A DNA stretch of 25,311 nucleotides from Leptotrichia sp. oral taxon 215 str. W9775 (GCF_000469505.1 NZ_KI272826.1:143131-168441); one strand, 5' to 3'. Positions 16,267 through 23,666 are shown, counted from the first letter of the stretch. Made by a program: numbers and translations. The notes: generated by a model from the letters alone, not told the origin.

Positions 16267-17688
16267 ATGGGATTCAGAAAAGACTTTCTGTGGGGTGGAG
16301 CTACAGCCGCCAATCAGCTTGAAGGGGCATACAACGAAGATGGAAGAGGACTTGCAAATGTTGACTTATCTCCAGTTGGGGAAGCAAGAGCTTCAGTAAT
16401 TACAGGTGAAAGAAAAATGCTTGATTTTGAAGAAGGTTATTTTTATCCTGCAAAAGGGGCGATAGATTTTTATCACAGATATAAGGAAGATATTGCACTG
16501 TTTGCAGAAATGGGCTTTAAAACGTATAGAATGTCCATCGCATGGACAAGGATATTTCCAAATGGAGATGAAGAAACACCAAATGAAAAAGGACTTCAGT
16601 TTTATGAAAATGTCTTTAAGGAATGCCGTAAATACGGAATAGAGCCTCTAGTAACAATAACTCATTTTGATTTTCCGATACATCTCATAAAGGAATATGG
16701 TGGCTGGAGAAACCGTAAAATAATTGATTTTTATAAAAAATTATGTGAAGTGATATTCAGAAGATATAAAGGGCTTGTAAAATACTGGCTCACATTTAAT
16801 GAAATAAACATTCTTCTGCATGCTCCGTTTATGGGTGCAGGAATTGTCTTTGAAGAAGGGGAAAACAGAAAGCAGGTTCTATATACTGCGGCACACAATG
16901 AACTGGTGGCAAGTGCATGGGCTACAAAAATTGCTCATGAAATTGATCCTGAAAATAAAATAGGGTGTATGCTTGCTGCAGGGAAGTTCTATCCTCTCGC
17001 TGCAAAGCCTGAAGATGTATGGACTGCGTTAGAAAAGGACAGGGAAAACTACTTTTTCATTGATGTGCAGGTAAGAGGTTATTATCCTTCCTATGCCCTT
17101 AAATTCCTTGAAAGAAATAACCTTAAAATAGACATTACAGAAGAAGATAAAAAAATATTAAAGGAAAATACAGTAGATTTTGTAAGCTTTTCATATTATA
17201 CAACACGTTGTATTTCTGCCGAAGCTGATAAACTTGGAGAAGGAAATCTTCTGGAATCAATGAGAAATCCATACATTGAAGTGACTGACTGGGGCTGGGG
17301 ACTGGATCCGCTAGGCTTCAGAACTACAATAAATGAAATTTATGACAGATATCAGAAACCTCTGTTTGTTGTGGAAAATGGGCTTGGAGCAGTTGACATA
17401 CCTGATGAAAATGGATATGTTGAAGATGACTACAGGATAGATTACCTGAGGGCACATATAAAGGCAATGAGGGATGCAGTTGTCCTTGATGGAGTAGATT
17501 TACTCGGATATACAACATGGGGACCTATCGACCTTGTAAGTGCAGGAACAGGAGAAATGAAAAAGCGTTATGGATTTATCTATGTGGACAGGGATAATGA
17601 CGGAAATGGGACTTTAAAAAGAAGCAAAAAGAAAAGCTTTGAATGGTATAAAAAAGTAATAGCAAGTAACGGAGAAGACCTCGAATAA
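16267..17688 (+). CDS. 6-phospho-beta-glucosidase, GH1
   Basis: This 473-residue GH1 enzyme hydrolyses phosphorylated beta-glucosides such as cellobiose-6-phosphate delivered by a PTS. The acid/base is Glu179 in WLTFNEIN and the nucleophile Glu370 in FVVENGLG. The C-terminal loop LVSAGTGEMKKRYGFIYVD has Ser425, Lys433 and Tyr435, the phosphate-binding set that separates 6-phospho-glycosidases from plain beta-glucosidases. The N-terminus FLWGGATAANQLEGA is typical. It lies 82 nt after the racemase gene, with its own AGGAGG and a possible weak promoter, and is co-oriented with the EIIA gene. Confidence 0.95.
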   Translation: MGFRKDFLWGGATAANQLEGAYNEDGRGLANVDLSPVGEARASVITGERKMLDFEEGYFYPAKGAIDFYHRYKEDIALFAEMGFKTYRMSIAWTRIFPNGDEETPNEKGLQFYENVFKECRKYGIEPLVTITHFDFPIHLIKEYGGWRNRKIIDFYKKLCEVIFRRYKGLVKYWLTFNEINILLHAPFMGAGIVFEEGENRKQVLYTAAHNELVASAWATKIAHEIDPENKIGCMLAAGKFYPLAAKPEDVWTALEKDRENYFFIDVQVRGYYPSYALKFLERNNLKIDITEEDKKILKENTVDFVSFSYYTTRCISAEADKLGEGNLLESMRNPYIEVTDWGWGLDPLGFRTTINEIYDRYQKPLFVVENGLGAVDIPDENGYVEDDYRIDYLRAHIKAMRDAVVLDGVDLLGYTTWGPIDLVSAGTGEMKKRYGFIYVDRDNDGNGTLKRSKKKSFEWYKKVIASNGEDLE

Positions 17689-17754
17689 TCAGTATCTTTA
17701 TAATCTCCTAAAATAAAGAGGCTTGTAAAAATAAACTGAAAGGATTAGCAGAAA

Positions 17755-18480
17755 ATGGATAAACAAAATGGAAAACTGGACAAACTGCGTATATTTTCAG
17801 GTGCACAGTTAAAATACATTGCCTTTTTATCAATGCTTGTAGATCACATAAATAAAGCACTGATATACCCTTTTCTGAGTGGAGAAGGGATACTGCAGCA
17901 TATAAGTGATGCATTTGATATTTTTGGAAGAATAGCATTTCCGCTTTTTGCCTTTTTCCTTGTGGAAGGTTTTTTTAAAACAGGAAATAGGAAAAAATAT
18001 CTTGCTTCCCTTGTAATTTTTGGTGTTTTTTCAGAAATTCCATTTGATATGGCCTTGTCAGGTGTATTTTTTGAGCCAAATTCCAATAATATAATGTTTA
18101 CTCTGGCTTTAATGCTGGTAATAATATGGATTATAGACACTTTAAAAGAAAAGATGCAGAAATTTCCAAAATATATCTGGTATCTGGTTTCATTTGTAAT
18201 CGTGGGAATAATCTGTATTATTTCAATGGTTGCAGGACTGGATTATGAGTATCATGCCATTATAATTGGCTATTTCTTCTATATTTTTCATGATAAACCT
18301 GTATTTGCAATATTTTCAGGATATCTTGCAATTTTTAAGGAAGTCTGGTCATTGCTTGGTTTTGGTCTTATACTTACATATAATGGAAAACGTGGGAAAC
18401 AGAATAAATTATTCAATTACTGTTTTTATCCGGTTCATCTTTTAATTCTTGGAATATTAAGAATATTTTTAAAAATATAA
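17755..18480 (+). CDS. TraX-family membrane protein
   Basis: This 241-residue membrane protein has about six to eight hydrophobic segments. Family signatures are LKYIAFLSMLVDHINKAL near the start, IAFPLFAFFLVEGFFKTGNRKKY, and GFGLILTYNGKRGKQNKLFNYCFYPVHLLIL at the end. TraX was named for the enzyme that N-acetylates F pilin, but chromosomal homologues are common in bacteria without F pili and probably act as integral-membrane acyltransferases on other substrates. No conjugation genes are nearby. It lies 66 nt after the glucosidase gene, with a weak AAAGGA site. The substrate is unknown. Confidence 0.85.
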   Translation: MDKQNGKLDKLRIFSGAQLKYIAFLSMLVDHINKALIYPFLSGEGILQHISDAFDIFGRIAFPLFAFFLVEGFFKTGNRKKYLASLVIFGVFSEIPFDMALSGVFFEPNSNNIMFTLALMLVIIWIIDTLKEKMQKFPKYIWYLVSFVIVGIICIISMVAGLDYEYHAIIIGYFFYIFHDKPVFAIFSGYLAIFKEVWSLLGFGLILTYNGKRGKQNKLFNYCFYPVHLLILGILRIFLKI

Positions 18481-18509
18481 ATAAATTTAAAATAAAAATT
18501 AAAATTAAT

Positions 18510-18538
18510 TTTAAAAATAAATAAAAATATGATATAAT
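18510..18538 (+). promoter_or_regulatory. Promoter of the small hydrophobic peptide mRNA (RNA I)
   Basis: TGATATAAT (18530-18538) is a perfect extended -10; a weak -35 TTTAAA lies 17 nt upstream (18510-18515) inside an AT-only palindrome (18499-18514). The predicted start near 18545 leaves a leader of about 25 nt before the peptide ATG. Confidence 0.65.
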
Positions 18539-18540
18539 AT

Positions 18541-18566
18541 CTTATCCTCTAATGATTGGAGGTGAG
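18541..18566 (+). promoter_or_regulatory. 5' hairpin that can mask the ribosome site of RNA I
   Basis: CCTC (18546-18549) pairs with GAGG (18559-18562) of the strong GGAGGTG ribosome site, loop TAATGATTG. Outside a one-base bulge (T18545), CTTA (18541-18544) can add four more pairs with TGAG (18563-18566) if the RNA starts far enough upstream. The structure would hold back translation of the peptide. Confidence 0.5.
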
Positions 18567-18584
18567 AATATGATTCCAGAGGAA
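18565..18584 (+). repeat. Direct repeat copy A, over the peptide start codon
   Basis: AGAATATGATTCCAGAGGAA spans the ATG at 18570-18572. It matches 16 of 20 bases in the same orientation with copy B at 18691-18710. The antisense RNA from copy B is therefore complementary to the translation start of the peptide mRNA. Confidence 0.75.
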
Positions 18585-18653
18585 GAAATTCTGAAAATCT
18601 TTTTACTGCTTTTATTGGAATTAATACAAATTCTAATTGAAAAGTATATGTAA
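18570..18653 (+). CDS. 27-residue hydrophobic peptide, candidate type I toxin
   Basis: The ORF encodes 27 residues, beginning MIPEEEILKIFLLLL and ending in IEKYM. A negatively charged N-terminus leads into a Leu/Ile-rich helix long enough to enter a membrane. Translation signals are very strong: GGAGGTG (18558-18564), five bases before ATG. It has its own extended -10 promoter and a terminator 7 nt after the stop, so it is an independent transcription unit of about 145 nt. Small hydrophobic peptide, strong but maskable ribosome site, and a convergent antisense RNA with direct repeats fit a type I toxin of the par/Fst organisation. The peptide does not resemble the Fst sequence I know. Toxicity is inferred. 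Confidence 0.72.
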   Translation: MIPEEEILKIFLLLLLELIQILIEKYM

Positions 18654-18659
18654 AAATGA

Positions 18660-18690
18660 AAAAGAGAGTGCTAACACCACTCTCTTTTTT
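18660..18690. terminator. Shared bidirectional terminator of RNA I and RNA II
   Basis: GAGAGTG (18664-18670) pairs with CACTCTC (18678-18684) around loop CTAACAC; flanking A-run (18659-18663) and T-run (18685-18690) extend the stem and give a T-tract on either strand. It ends both convergent transcripts and makes them complementary over the hairpin. Confidence 0.85.
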
Positions 18691-18710
18691 AGTATATGAC
18701 TCCATCGGAA
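18691..18710 (+). repeat. Direct repeat copy B, at the 5' end of the antisense RNA
   Basis: AGTATATGACTCCATCGGAA matches copy A (18565-18584) at 16 of 20 positions. Allowing the G-U pair, the minus-strand RNA would pair with the peptide start region with only three mismatches. It lies 5-25 nt from the predicted RNA II start. Confidence 0.75.
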
Positions 18711-18721
18711 TTTACAAGATT

Positions 18722-18750
18722 ATTATAACACATATTTAATTTTTTATCAA
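18722..18750 (-). promoter_or_regulatory. Strong minus-strand promoter of the antisense RNA
   Basis: On the minus strand -35 TTGATA (18750-18745), a 17-nt spacer and a perfect -10 TATAAT (18727-18722) preceded by TGT (extended -10). This is among the best promoter matches in the window, yet no protein gene follows it, which points to a small RNA. Confidence 0.8.
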
Positions 18751-18836
18751 CTTTTAATATTTAAGAAAATCAGCAAACTTAAAAAATTATGTTATAAAAA
18801 GAACAGATTATGATGGAATATTTTAATTTTTTTAGG

Positions 18837-18842
18837 TATAAT
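18837..18842 (+). promoter_or_regulatory. Possible -10 of the HisJ-like gene
   Basis: TATAAT (18837-18842) lies 28 nt before the start codon, with only a poor -35 upstream. The gene needs its own promoter because the upstream unit is terminated and the antisense promoter points away. Confidence 0.45.
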
Positions 18843-18870
18843 AAGAAAAAAGATAAAGAAAGGGGAAAAT

Positions 18871-19728
18871 ATGCTTGCTGATTATCATATCCACTGCAAA
18901 TATAGTGATGACTCTGAAGAAAAACCTGAAAAAATTATAAAAACTGCCATTGATAAGGGTATTAATGAAATATGCTTCACTGATCACGTAGATTATGGGA
19001 TAAAACTGGATAAGGAAGTTTTTGAAAAAATGAGTGAAAATGAGAAGAGAAGTTGGAAAGAAAAAACTGGAAGAATTGATTTGAATGTAGATTATTCCAA
19101 TTATTTTGAAGAAATTCAGGAATTAAAGAAAGAATATAGAGACAAAATTACAATAAAACAGGGACTGGAATTTGGAATGCAGACACACACAGTAGAAGAT
19201 TTCCAGAAACTGTTTGATAGTTATAAATCCAAATTAGATTTTATCATACTTTCCTGTCATCAAATTGAAGATAAGGAATTCTGGACAAAGGAATTTCAGA
19301 AAGGAAAAATGCCTGATGAATATAATACCGAATACTATGAAGAAATCTATAAAGTAGTGAGTCAATATAGTAATTATAGTATTTTAGGACATCTCGACCA
19401 TATACAGCGATACAATGAAACAATACATCCATTTGAAAAGTCCCGGGAAATTATAACAAAAATTCTTAAAAAGGTAATAGAGGATAATAAAGGTATTGAA
19501 GTAAATACATCAAGTTTTAGATATGGCTTGAAAGATCTAACTCCTGAACGGAATATATTGAAACTTTATCATAAACTGGGAGGAAAAATAATAACAATAG
19601 GTTCAGATGCTCATAAGGCAGAAGATGTGGGTACGTATATTCCTTATATTCAGGAAGAATTGAAGAAAATAGGATTTAATTATATCTGTACTTTTGAAAA
19701 GATGGAGCCTATATTTCATAAATTATAA
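18871..19728 (+). CDS. HisJ-family PHP phosphatase (histidinol-phosphatase-like)
   Basis: This 285-residue PHP-domain metalloenzyme has the metal-binding motifs in order: ADYHIHCKYSDDS (Asp4, His6, His8), FTDHVD, GLEFG, LSCHQIED, LGHLDHIQRY and GSDAHKAEDVG. The pattern matches the PHP-type histidinol-phosphatases (HisJ/HisK), which release histidinol from its phosphate in histidine synthesis. No other his gene is in the window, so another phosphate ester is possible. AAAGGGG precedes the ATG. Confidence 0.88.
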   Translation: MLADYHIHCKYSDDSEEKPEKIIKTAIDKGINEICFTDHVDYGIKLDKEVFEKMSENEKRSWKEKTGRIDLNVDYSNYFEEIQELKKEYRDKITIKQGLEFGMQTHTVEDFQKLFDSYKSKLDFIILSCHQIEDKEFWTKEFQKGKMPDEYNTEYYEEIYKVVSQYSNYSILGHLDHIQRYNETIHPFEKSREIITKILKKVIEDNKGIEVNTSSFRYGLKDLTPERNILKLYHKLGGKIITIGSDAHKAEDVGTYIPYIQEELKKIGFNYICTFEKMEPIFHKL

Positions 19729-19748
19729 AAAAAATAGGAGGAATAAAT

Positions 19749-20135
19749 ATGAAAATAAATCATGTGGCAATTTATGTAAACAATCTGGAAAAAACGAAGG
19801 AATTTTATGTGAAATATTTCCAGGCAAAGGCAAATGAGAAATATCATAATAAAAATACAGGATTACAAACATATTTTTTAAGTTTTCCAGACAGTGGGAC
19901 AAGGCTGGAAATAATGACACGTCCTGATCTTTCAGTAAGAGAAGACAGGGCAATGAATGAAGGTTTCATTCATCTGGCTTTTAGCGTTGGAAGTAAAGAA
20001 AAAGTAGATGAACTGACAGAGGGACTTGTAAAAGATGGATTTAGATGTTTGAGCGGTCCTAGAACAACAGGTGATGGTTATTATGAAAGTGTTATAGAAG
20101 ACTGTGAAGGAAATTTAATTGAAATAACAGAATAG
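19749..20135 (+). CDS. VOC (glyoxalase/bleomycin-resistance fold) protein
   Basis: This 128-residue protein has the paired beta-alpha-beta-beta-beta modules of the vicinal oxygen chelate superfamily. Candidate metal ligands are at the usual places: His5 (INHVAIYV), Glu54 (RLEIM), His75 (FIHLAFSVG) and Glu125 (NLIEITE). Members include glyoxalase I-like lyases, dioxygenases and drug-binding proteins, so the reaction is not predictable. It begins 20 nt after the HisJ-like gene behind a GGAGGA site and shares its transcript. Confidence 0.88.
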   Translation: MKINHVAIYVNNLEKTKEFYVKYFQAKANEKYHNKNTGLQTYFLSFPDSGTRLEIMTRPDLSVREDRAMNEGFIHLAFSVGSKEKVDELTEGLVKDGFRCLSGPRTTGDGYYESVIEDCEGNLIEITE

Positions 20136-20154
20136 GAAGTAATATTGATAATAA

Positions 20155-20191
20155 AAAACTGGAGTAGCCCATTTTTGAATACTCCAGTTTT
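20155..20191. terminator. Bidirectional terminator between VOC and nadR genes
   Basis: A perfect 12-bp stem, AAAACTGGAGTA (20155-20166)/TACTCCAGTTTT (20180-20191), has a 13-nt loop. A- and T-runs at the two ends allow it to end both the plus-strand VOC transcript and the minus-strand nadR transcript. Confidence 0.85.
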
Positions 20192-20234
20192 AAATTAATT
20201 CTTTATCTACAAATTGTATTATTAAATACAAATA

Positions 20235-21323
20235 TTATGCAAAAGAGTCTGCAATTTCCTGCAAATTATCTTTTCCAGCCAGATAGCCCTTTATAATTTC
20301 CTGGCATGCAAGGTATCTCTGTTCATAATCGGATGATTTTACAATGATATAAGGTATATTGTACTCTTTATAAAGTTCTTTAAGTAGTTTCTGGAATTTT
20401 TCCCGACGGTCTGTTTCTCCTATTGAACGAAGTCCGTCATTTACCCATTTCACATTGTTTTCAAGAAGTATTGTCAAATCAAATTTATAGTTACGGACAA
20501 ATTCCCTTATGATAGGGTTATCCCTTTTTTCATAAGTAAGGCAGAATGCCAGTGTAGTTATATAATCCGTATCTATCAATGCAAATTTATTGGCATTTCT
20601 TGCGGCATACAGTACGTTTGACTGATGGCCAAATACGATTTTTTCATAGTCGGAATACTGCAGCGAATCTTCGTCGCCACCAAGTTTTTCAAAAACATAT
20701 TCACGTCCATATTCCCATGCAGAAGAAGTATTGAAAACATTTGCCAGTTTATCTATCATTATACTTTTTCCACTACTTTCCCCACCACAAATGGTAATAA
20801 TAGGAATTAAGTGCTCCCTAACTTCACGAGGAAGATATTCCCAGTATTTACTTGGATTTTCCCTTATTTCCCATGAATTTACAGGATATTCGTGATACTC
20901 AGGATCAATGGACTTTGTCTGGGATCCGAAGAATTTTAAATTGTATTTAGCATCATCTTTTCTGTTACTTATAAATAAAACATCATTTTCCCAATCTAAA
21001 TCCGGTTCCCTTTTTTCCATTTCTTCTTTAAGAAGGGCTGACCATTTTTCCCAACCTTCAGGAAATGGTGGGCAGTTGCTTTCATCAAATAGGAAAGATG
21101 AAATATTATTCTGATTTTTAAAAGTCTGCTTTACAAACCTTAATCTGTCCTTTGCGGTAATTTCCTTTATAAAACGTGAGTTGGATATCATTTCTGTATC
21201 CCCTTCATCTGAATAGGAAACTACAACATAAACTTTATCAACTAATCCGCTTGCCCTCTGTATTAAATTAACATGGCCTATATGTAAAGGTATAAATCTC
21301 CCTACAACAATTCCAATCTTCAT
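20235..21323 (-). CDS. nadR: NadR: NMN adenylyltransferase and nicotinamide riboside kinase
   Basis: This 362-residue bifunctional NAD salvage enzyme begins with the nucleotidylyltransferase motif GRFIPLHIGH (HxGH at 14-17), followed by a P-loop kinase domain, Walker A GGESSGKS (180-187). The ISNRKDDAKYNL and WEYLPREVREHL segments between the two are NadR-like. The N-terminal helix-turn-helix of the enterobacterial repressor form is absent, so this is an enzyme only. It lies 62 nt after pdxT with no visible terminator between, so it is probably the third gene of the pdxST transcript. Confidence 0.92.
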   Translation of the reverse strand: MKIGIVVGRFIPLHIGHVNLIQRASGLVDKVYVVVSYSDEGDTEMISNSRFIKEITAKDRLRFVKQTFKNQNNISSFLFDESNCPPFPEGWEKWSALLKEEMEKREPDLDWENDVLFISNRKDDAKYNLKFFGSQTKSIDPEYHEYPVNSWEIRENPSKYWEYLPREVREHLIPIITICGGESSGKSIMIDKLANVFNTSSAWEYGREYVFEKLGGDEDSLQYSDYEKIVFGHQSNVLYAARNANKFALIDTDYITTLAFCLTYEKRDNPIIREFVRNYKFDLTILLENNVKWVNDGLRSIGETDRREKFQKLLKELYKEYNIPYIIVKSSDYEQRYLACQEIIKGYLAGKDNLQEIADSFA

Positions 21324-21385
21324 CTGTATTCACATCCTTTGCATTGTAAAGATTAAATTTATTTTTTATCTTAACTTCCAAGTAT

Positions 21386-21979
21386 CTATTTTGAAGCTGC
21401 TTTTTTACACATATCAACAAAAAATTTATGAACTCGCAAATCATCATTCAGTTCAGGATGGTAGGAAGTGACAAGTATGTTGTTTTCCCTTGCCGCAACT
21501 ATATTTCCATCAACTGTTGAAAGGATTTCCACATTTTCTCCGGCTCCTGTAATGTAAGGTGCACGAATAAATGTCATTGGAACTTTTCCTACATGTTTAA
21601 ATTCATTTTCAGTGAAAAAACTTCCAAGCTGGCGTCCATAGGCATTTCTTTTTACCGTTATGTCCATAAGACCAAGATGTACACGATTATCATTTTCAAT
21701 TTTTTTTGCCAGAAGAATAAGTCCTGCACATGTTCCAAAGGTTGGCAGACCATCTGAAATAATTTTTTTAATATCATCAAACAAGTCAAGGTCATGAAGA
21801 AGTTTCCCTATTGCTGTACTTTCCCCACCTGGAATAATAAGTCCGTTAATACTGTTATTTGAGATAGCGCTGGTCAAATCGGATTTTTTTCGGATTTCAA
21901 ATGTTTCTACACCAATTTTTTCAAGTATTTTTTCATGCTCGATAAAGGCTCCCTGTAGAGCTAGAACTCCTATTCCCAT
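21386..21979 (-). CDS. pdxT: Pyridoxal 5'-phosphate synthase glutaminase subunit
   Basis: PdxT (197 residues) releases ammonia from glutamine and channels it to PdxS. The triad is visible: Cys84 in GTCAGLILL, His174 and Glu176 in SYHPEL; the oxyanion-loop motif GGEST is at 51-55. Length is normal. Its ATG overlaps the pdxS stop by one base (TAATG), so translation is coupled. Confidence 0.96.
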   Translation of the reverse strand: MGIGVLALQGAFIEHEKILEKIGVETFEIRKKSDLTSAISNNSINGLIIPGGESTAIGKLLHDLDLFDDIKKIISDGLPTFGTCAGLILLAKKIENDNRVHLGLMDITVKRNAYGRQLGSFFTENEFKHVGKVPMTFIRAPYITGAGENVEILSTVDGNIVAARENNILVTSYHPELNDDLRVHKFFVDMCKKAASK

Positions 21980-22848
21980 TATTTACCTCTTTCAGCCATT
22001 AATAACTGAATTTCACTTTCATTAATTCCAACCATGGCTTCTCCTAAATCTTCGGAAATTTCAGCCAATATTTTTGGATCATTGTAGTTAGTAACTGCTT
22101 TTACTATTGCCTGAGCTCTTTTTACAGGATCTCCTGATTTGAAAATTCCTGATCCGACAAATACCCCTTCAGCACCAAGCTGCATCATAAGAGCCGCATC
22201 AGCCGGAGTGGCAACTCCACCTGCAGCAAAGTTTACAACTGGTAATTTTCCATTTTCATGGACAAATTTTACTAAATCGAATGGAACCTGTAATTCTTTT
22301 GCTGTAAAATAAAGTTCATCTTCCCTCATATTCTGAATTCTTCTTATTTCCTGATTCATCATTCTCATATGTCTTACAGCCTGTACAATATCTCCAGTTC
22401 CAGGTTCACCTTTTGTTCTTATCATTGAAGCTCCTTCAGCAATTCTTCTAAGAGCCTCTCCCAGATCTTTTGCTCCACATACAAAAGGTACCTTGAATTT
22501 TTTCTTGTCTACATGAAATTTGTCATCAGCAGGTGACAGAACTTCACTTTCATCTATATAATCAATTTCTATTGCTTCTAAAATCTGTGCTTCAACAAAA
22601 TGTCCTATTCTGACTTTTGCCATTACAGGAATTGAAACAACTTCCTGAATACTTTTAATCATTTTAGGATCGCTCATTCTTGATACTCCTCCTACGGCTC
22701 TTATATCAGCTGGAATTCTTTCAAGAGCCATGACAGCGGCGGCACCTGCAGCCTCAGCTATTCTTGCCTGTTCAGGAGTGGAAACGTCCATTATTACCCC
22801 ACCTTTAAGCATTTGTGCCAGATTTTTGTTTAATTCATATCTTTCCAT
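21979..22848 (-). CDS. pdxS: Pyridoxal 5'-phosphate synthase lyase subunit
   Basis: PdxS (289 residues) makes PLP from ribose 5-phosphate, glyceraldehyde 3-phosphate and ammonia in the DXP-independent route. Active-site lysines are Lys78 (VMAKVRIGH) and Lys146 (IRTKGEPGTGDI); GGVATPADAALMMQLGAEGVFVGSGIF is the phosphate-binding end of the barrel. AAAGGACGGG precedes the ATG. It is the first gene of pdxS-pdxT-nadR and has a good promoter upstream. Confidence 0.97.
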   Translation of the reverse strand: MERYELNKNLAQMLKGGVIMDVSTPEQARIAEAAGAAAVMALERIPADIRAVGGVSRMSDPKMIKSIQEVVSIPVMAKVRIGHFVEAQILEAIEIDYIDESEVLSPADDKFHVDKKKFKVPFVCGAKDLGEALRRIAEGASMIRTKGEPGTGDIVQAVRHMRMMNQEIRRIQNMREDELYFTAKELQVPFDLVKFVHENGKLPVVNFAAGGVATPADAALMMQLGAEGVFVGSGIFKSGDPVKRAQAIVKAVTNYNDPKILAEISEDLGEAMVGINESEIQLLMAERGK

Positions 22849-22891
22849 AAATTACCCGTCCTTTCATTTTTGAAATTTTGTCTTTACTACA

Positions 22892-22920
22892 ATTATAGTC
22901 CTACTTGACAGTTTTTTCAA
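22892..22920 (-). promoter_or_regulatory. pdxS promoter
   Basis: On the minus strand -35 TTGAAA (22920-22915) and -10 TATAAT (22897-22892) are separated by exactly 17 nt. The start would be near 22885, about 37 nt before the pdxS ATG. No PdxR-like repeat array is evident. Confidence 0.78.
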
Positions 22921-23046
22921 ATATAAATTTTGAATATCGAATTATATAATTTATATTATTATTTTATATATCAGTATATAGCTATATTTCAGGGGGTATT
23001 TTGATTTCATAGAGTTTTACAAATGGAAAAATCAAAGAAAATGTGC

Positions 23047-23052
23047 TATAAT
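23047..23052 (+). promoter_or_regulatory. Promoter of the small exported protein gene
   Basis: TATAAT (23047-23052) is preceded by TGC, an extended -10; TGGAAA lies 17 nt upstream as a weak -35. The start near 23059 leaves a 43-nt leader with AGGAGGAG as ribosome site. Confidence 0.6.
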
Positions 23053-23101
23053 ATTATAGGTAAATTATAATAGAAATCAAATACTAGGAGGAGATTTTTT
23101 T

Positions 23102-23506
23102 ATGAAAAAGGGATTATTAGTATTATTCATGGCTTCTATGCTGGTTTTTGCTGAAAATCAGAATGTTGCTAAAAAACATGACAAAACTGCAAAATTAGAA
23201 AAGGATTCTTACTGCACTGTACCAAAAAGTCATAGCGATTTTAAAAAAATAAATACAAAGGACTACAGAGTTGACGTAGAATTTGAAAAATGTGTATTTG
23301 ACTCAGAAACTTATGAAAATGTAAAAGTTGGAGTTTTAATTCAGGATGTTGAAAAAACTGAAAAATATCTGGGAAAATATAAATACATGCACTTAAAGGC
23401 AGGAAAAAATCTAGTTTACAATTCATCAGACAACAGTTATTATTACAACGGTTCATGGGCTTTCAATAATGACAAGGCATATCCTACAGTATTTGACGGA
23501 AAATAA
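23102..23506 (+). CDS. Small exported protein of unknown function
   Basis: I do not recognise this 134-residue protein. It has a clear signal peptide (KKGLLVLFMASMLVFA, cleavage probably at residue 17), then a Lys-rich linker and a compact domain with two cysteines (DSYCTVP, EFEKCVF) that could form a disulfide. The domain has alternating strands ending in NSYYYNGSWAFNND. With its own promoter and terminator it is a single-gene unit. A periplasmic or secreted location is likely. Confidence 0.75.
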   Translation: MKKGLLVLFMASMLVFAENQNVAKKHDKTAKLEKDSYCTVPKSHSDFKKINTKDYRVDVEFEKCVFDSETYENVKVGVLIQDVEKTEKYLGKYKYMHLKAGKNLVYNSSDNSYYYNGSWAFNNDKAYPTVFDGK

Positions 23507-23523
23507 AATTAGATATGGGAAAA

Positions 23524-23603
23524 AAACTGTCTCAAAATAGTAAAACATTAAATATAATACAAAACTATATTTTTAAGTTTTCTTTTTGAGACGGTTTTTT
23601 TAT
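23524..23603 (+). terminator. Long-loop terminator after the exported protein gene
   Basis: AAACTGTCTCAAAA (23524-23537) pairs with TTTTGAGACGGTTT (23584-23597), 14 bp with one G-U, followed by more T. The loop is 46 nt and AT-rich, which is unusual for a simple terminator. Confidence 0.6.
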
Positions 23604-23666
23604 TGTATATTGATTTTAAGATAAGCTAATGTTAAAATTGTTCTATAAAATTAATAGAAAAATAGG

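Larger units (their letters stand above)
18655..18715 (-). ncRNA. Candidate antisense RNA (RNA II, antitoxin)
   Basis: A near-consensus minus-strand promoter at 18722-18750 predicts a start near 18715. The transcript runs through direct repeat copy B and then the bidirectional hairpin, whose minus-strand side is followed by TTTTTCATTTTT, ending near 18655. The resulting RNA of about 60 nt overlaps the 3' end of the peptide mRNA and carries at its 5' end a segment complementary to the peptide start codon. In the par locus of pAD1 the antitoxin RNA II has this size and position. Confidence 0.68.

Noticed and set aside
18511..18705. 64-codon minus-strand frame across the small-peptide locus
   Set aside because: It spans the shared terminator and both promoters, has no ribosome site, and would leave the repeats and convergent promoters unexplained.
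22976..22987. Palindrome ATATAGCTATAT between pdxS and the exported protein gene
   Set aside because: In an AT-only stretch such a palindrome is easily due to chance, and it overlaps neither promoter.
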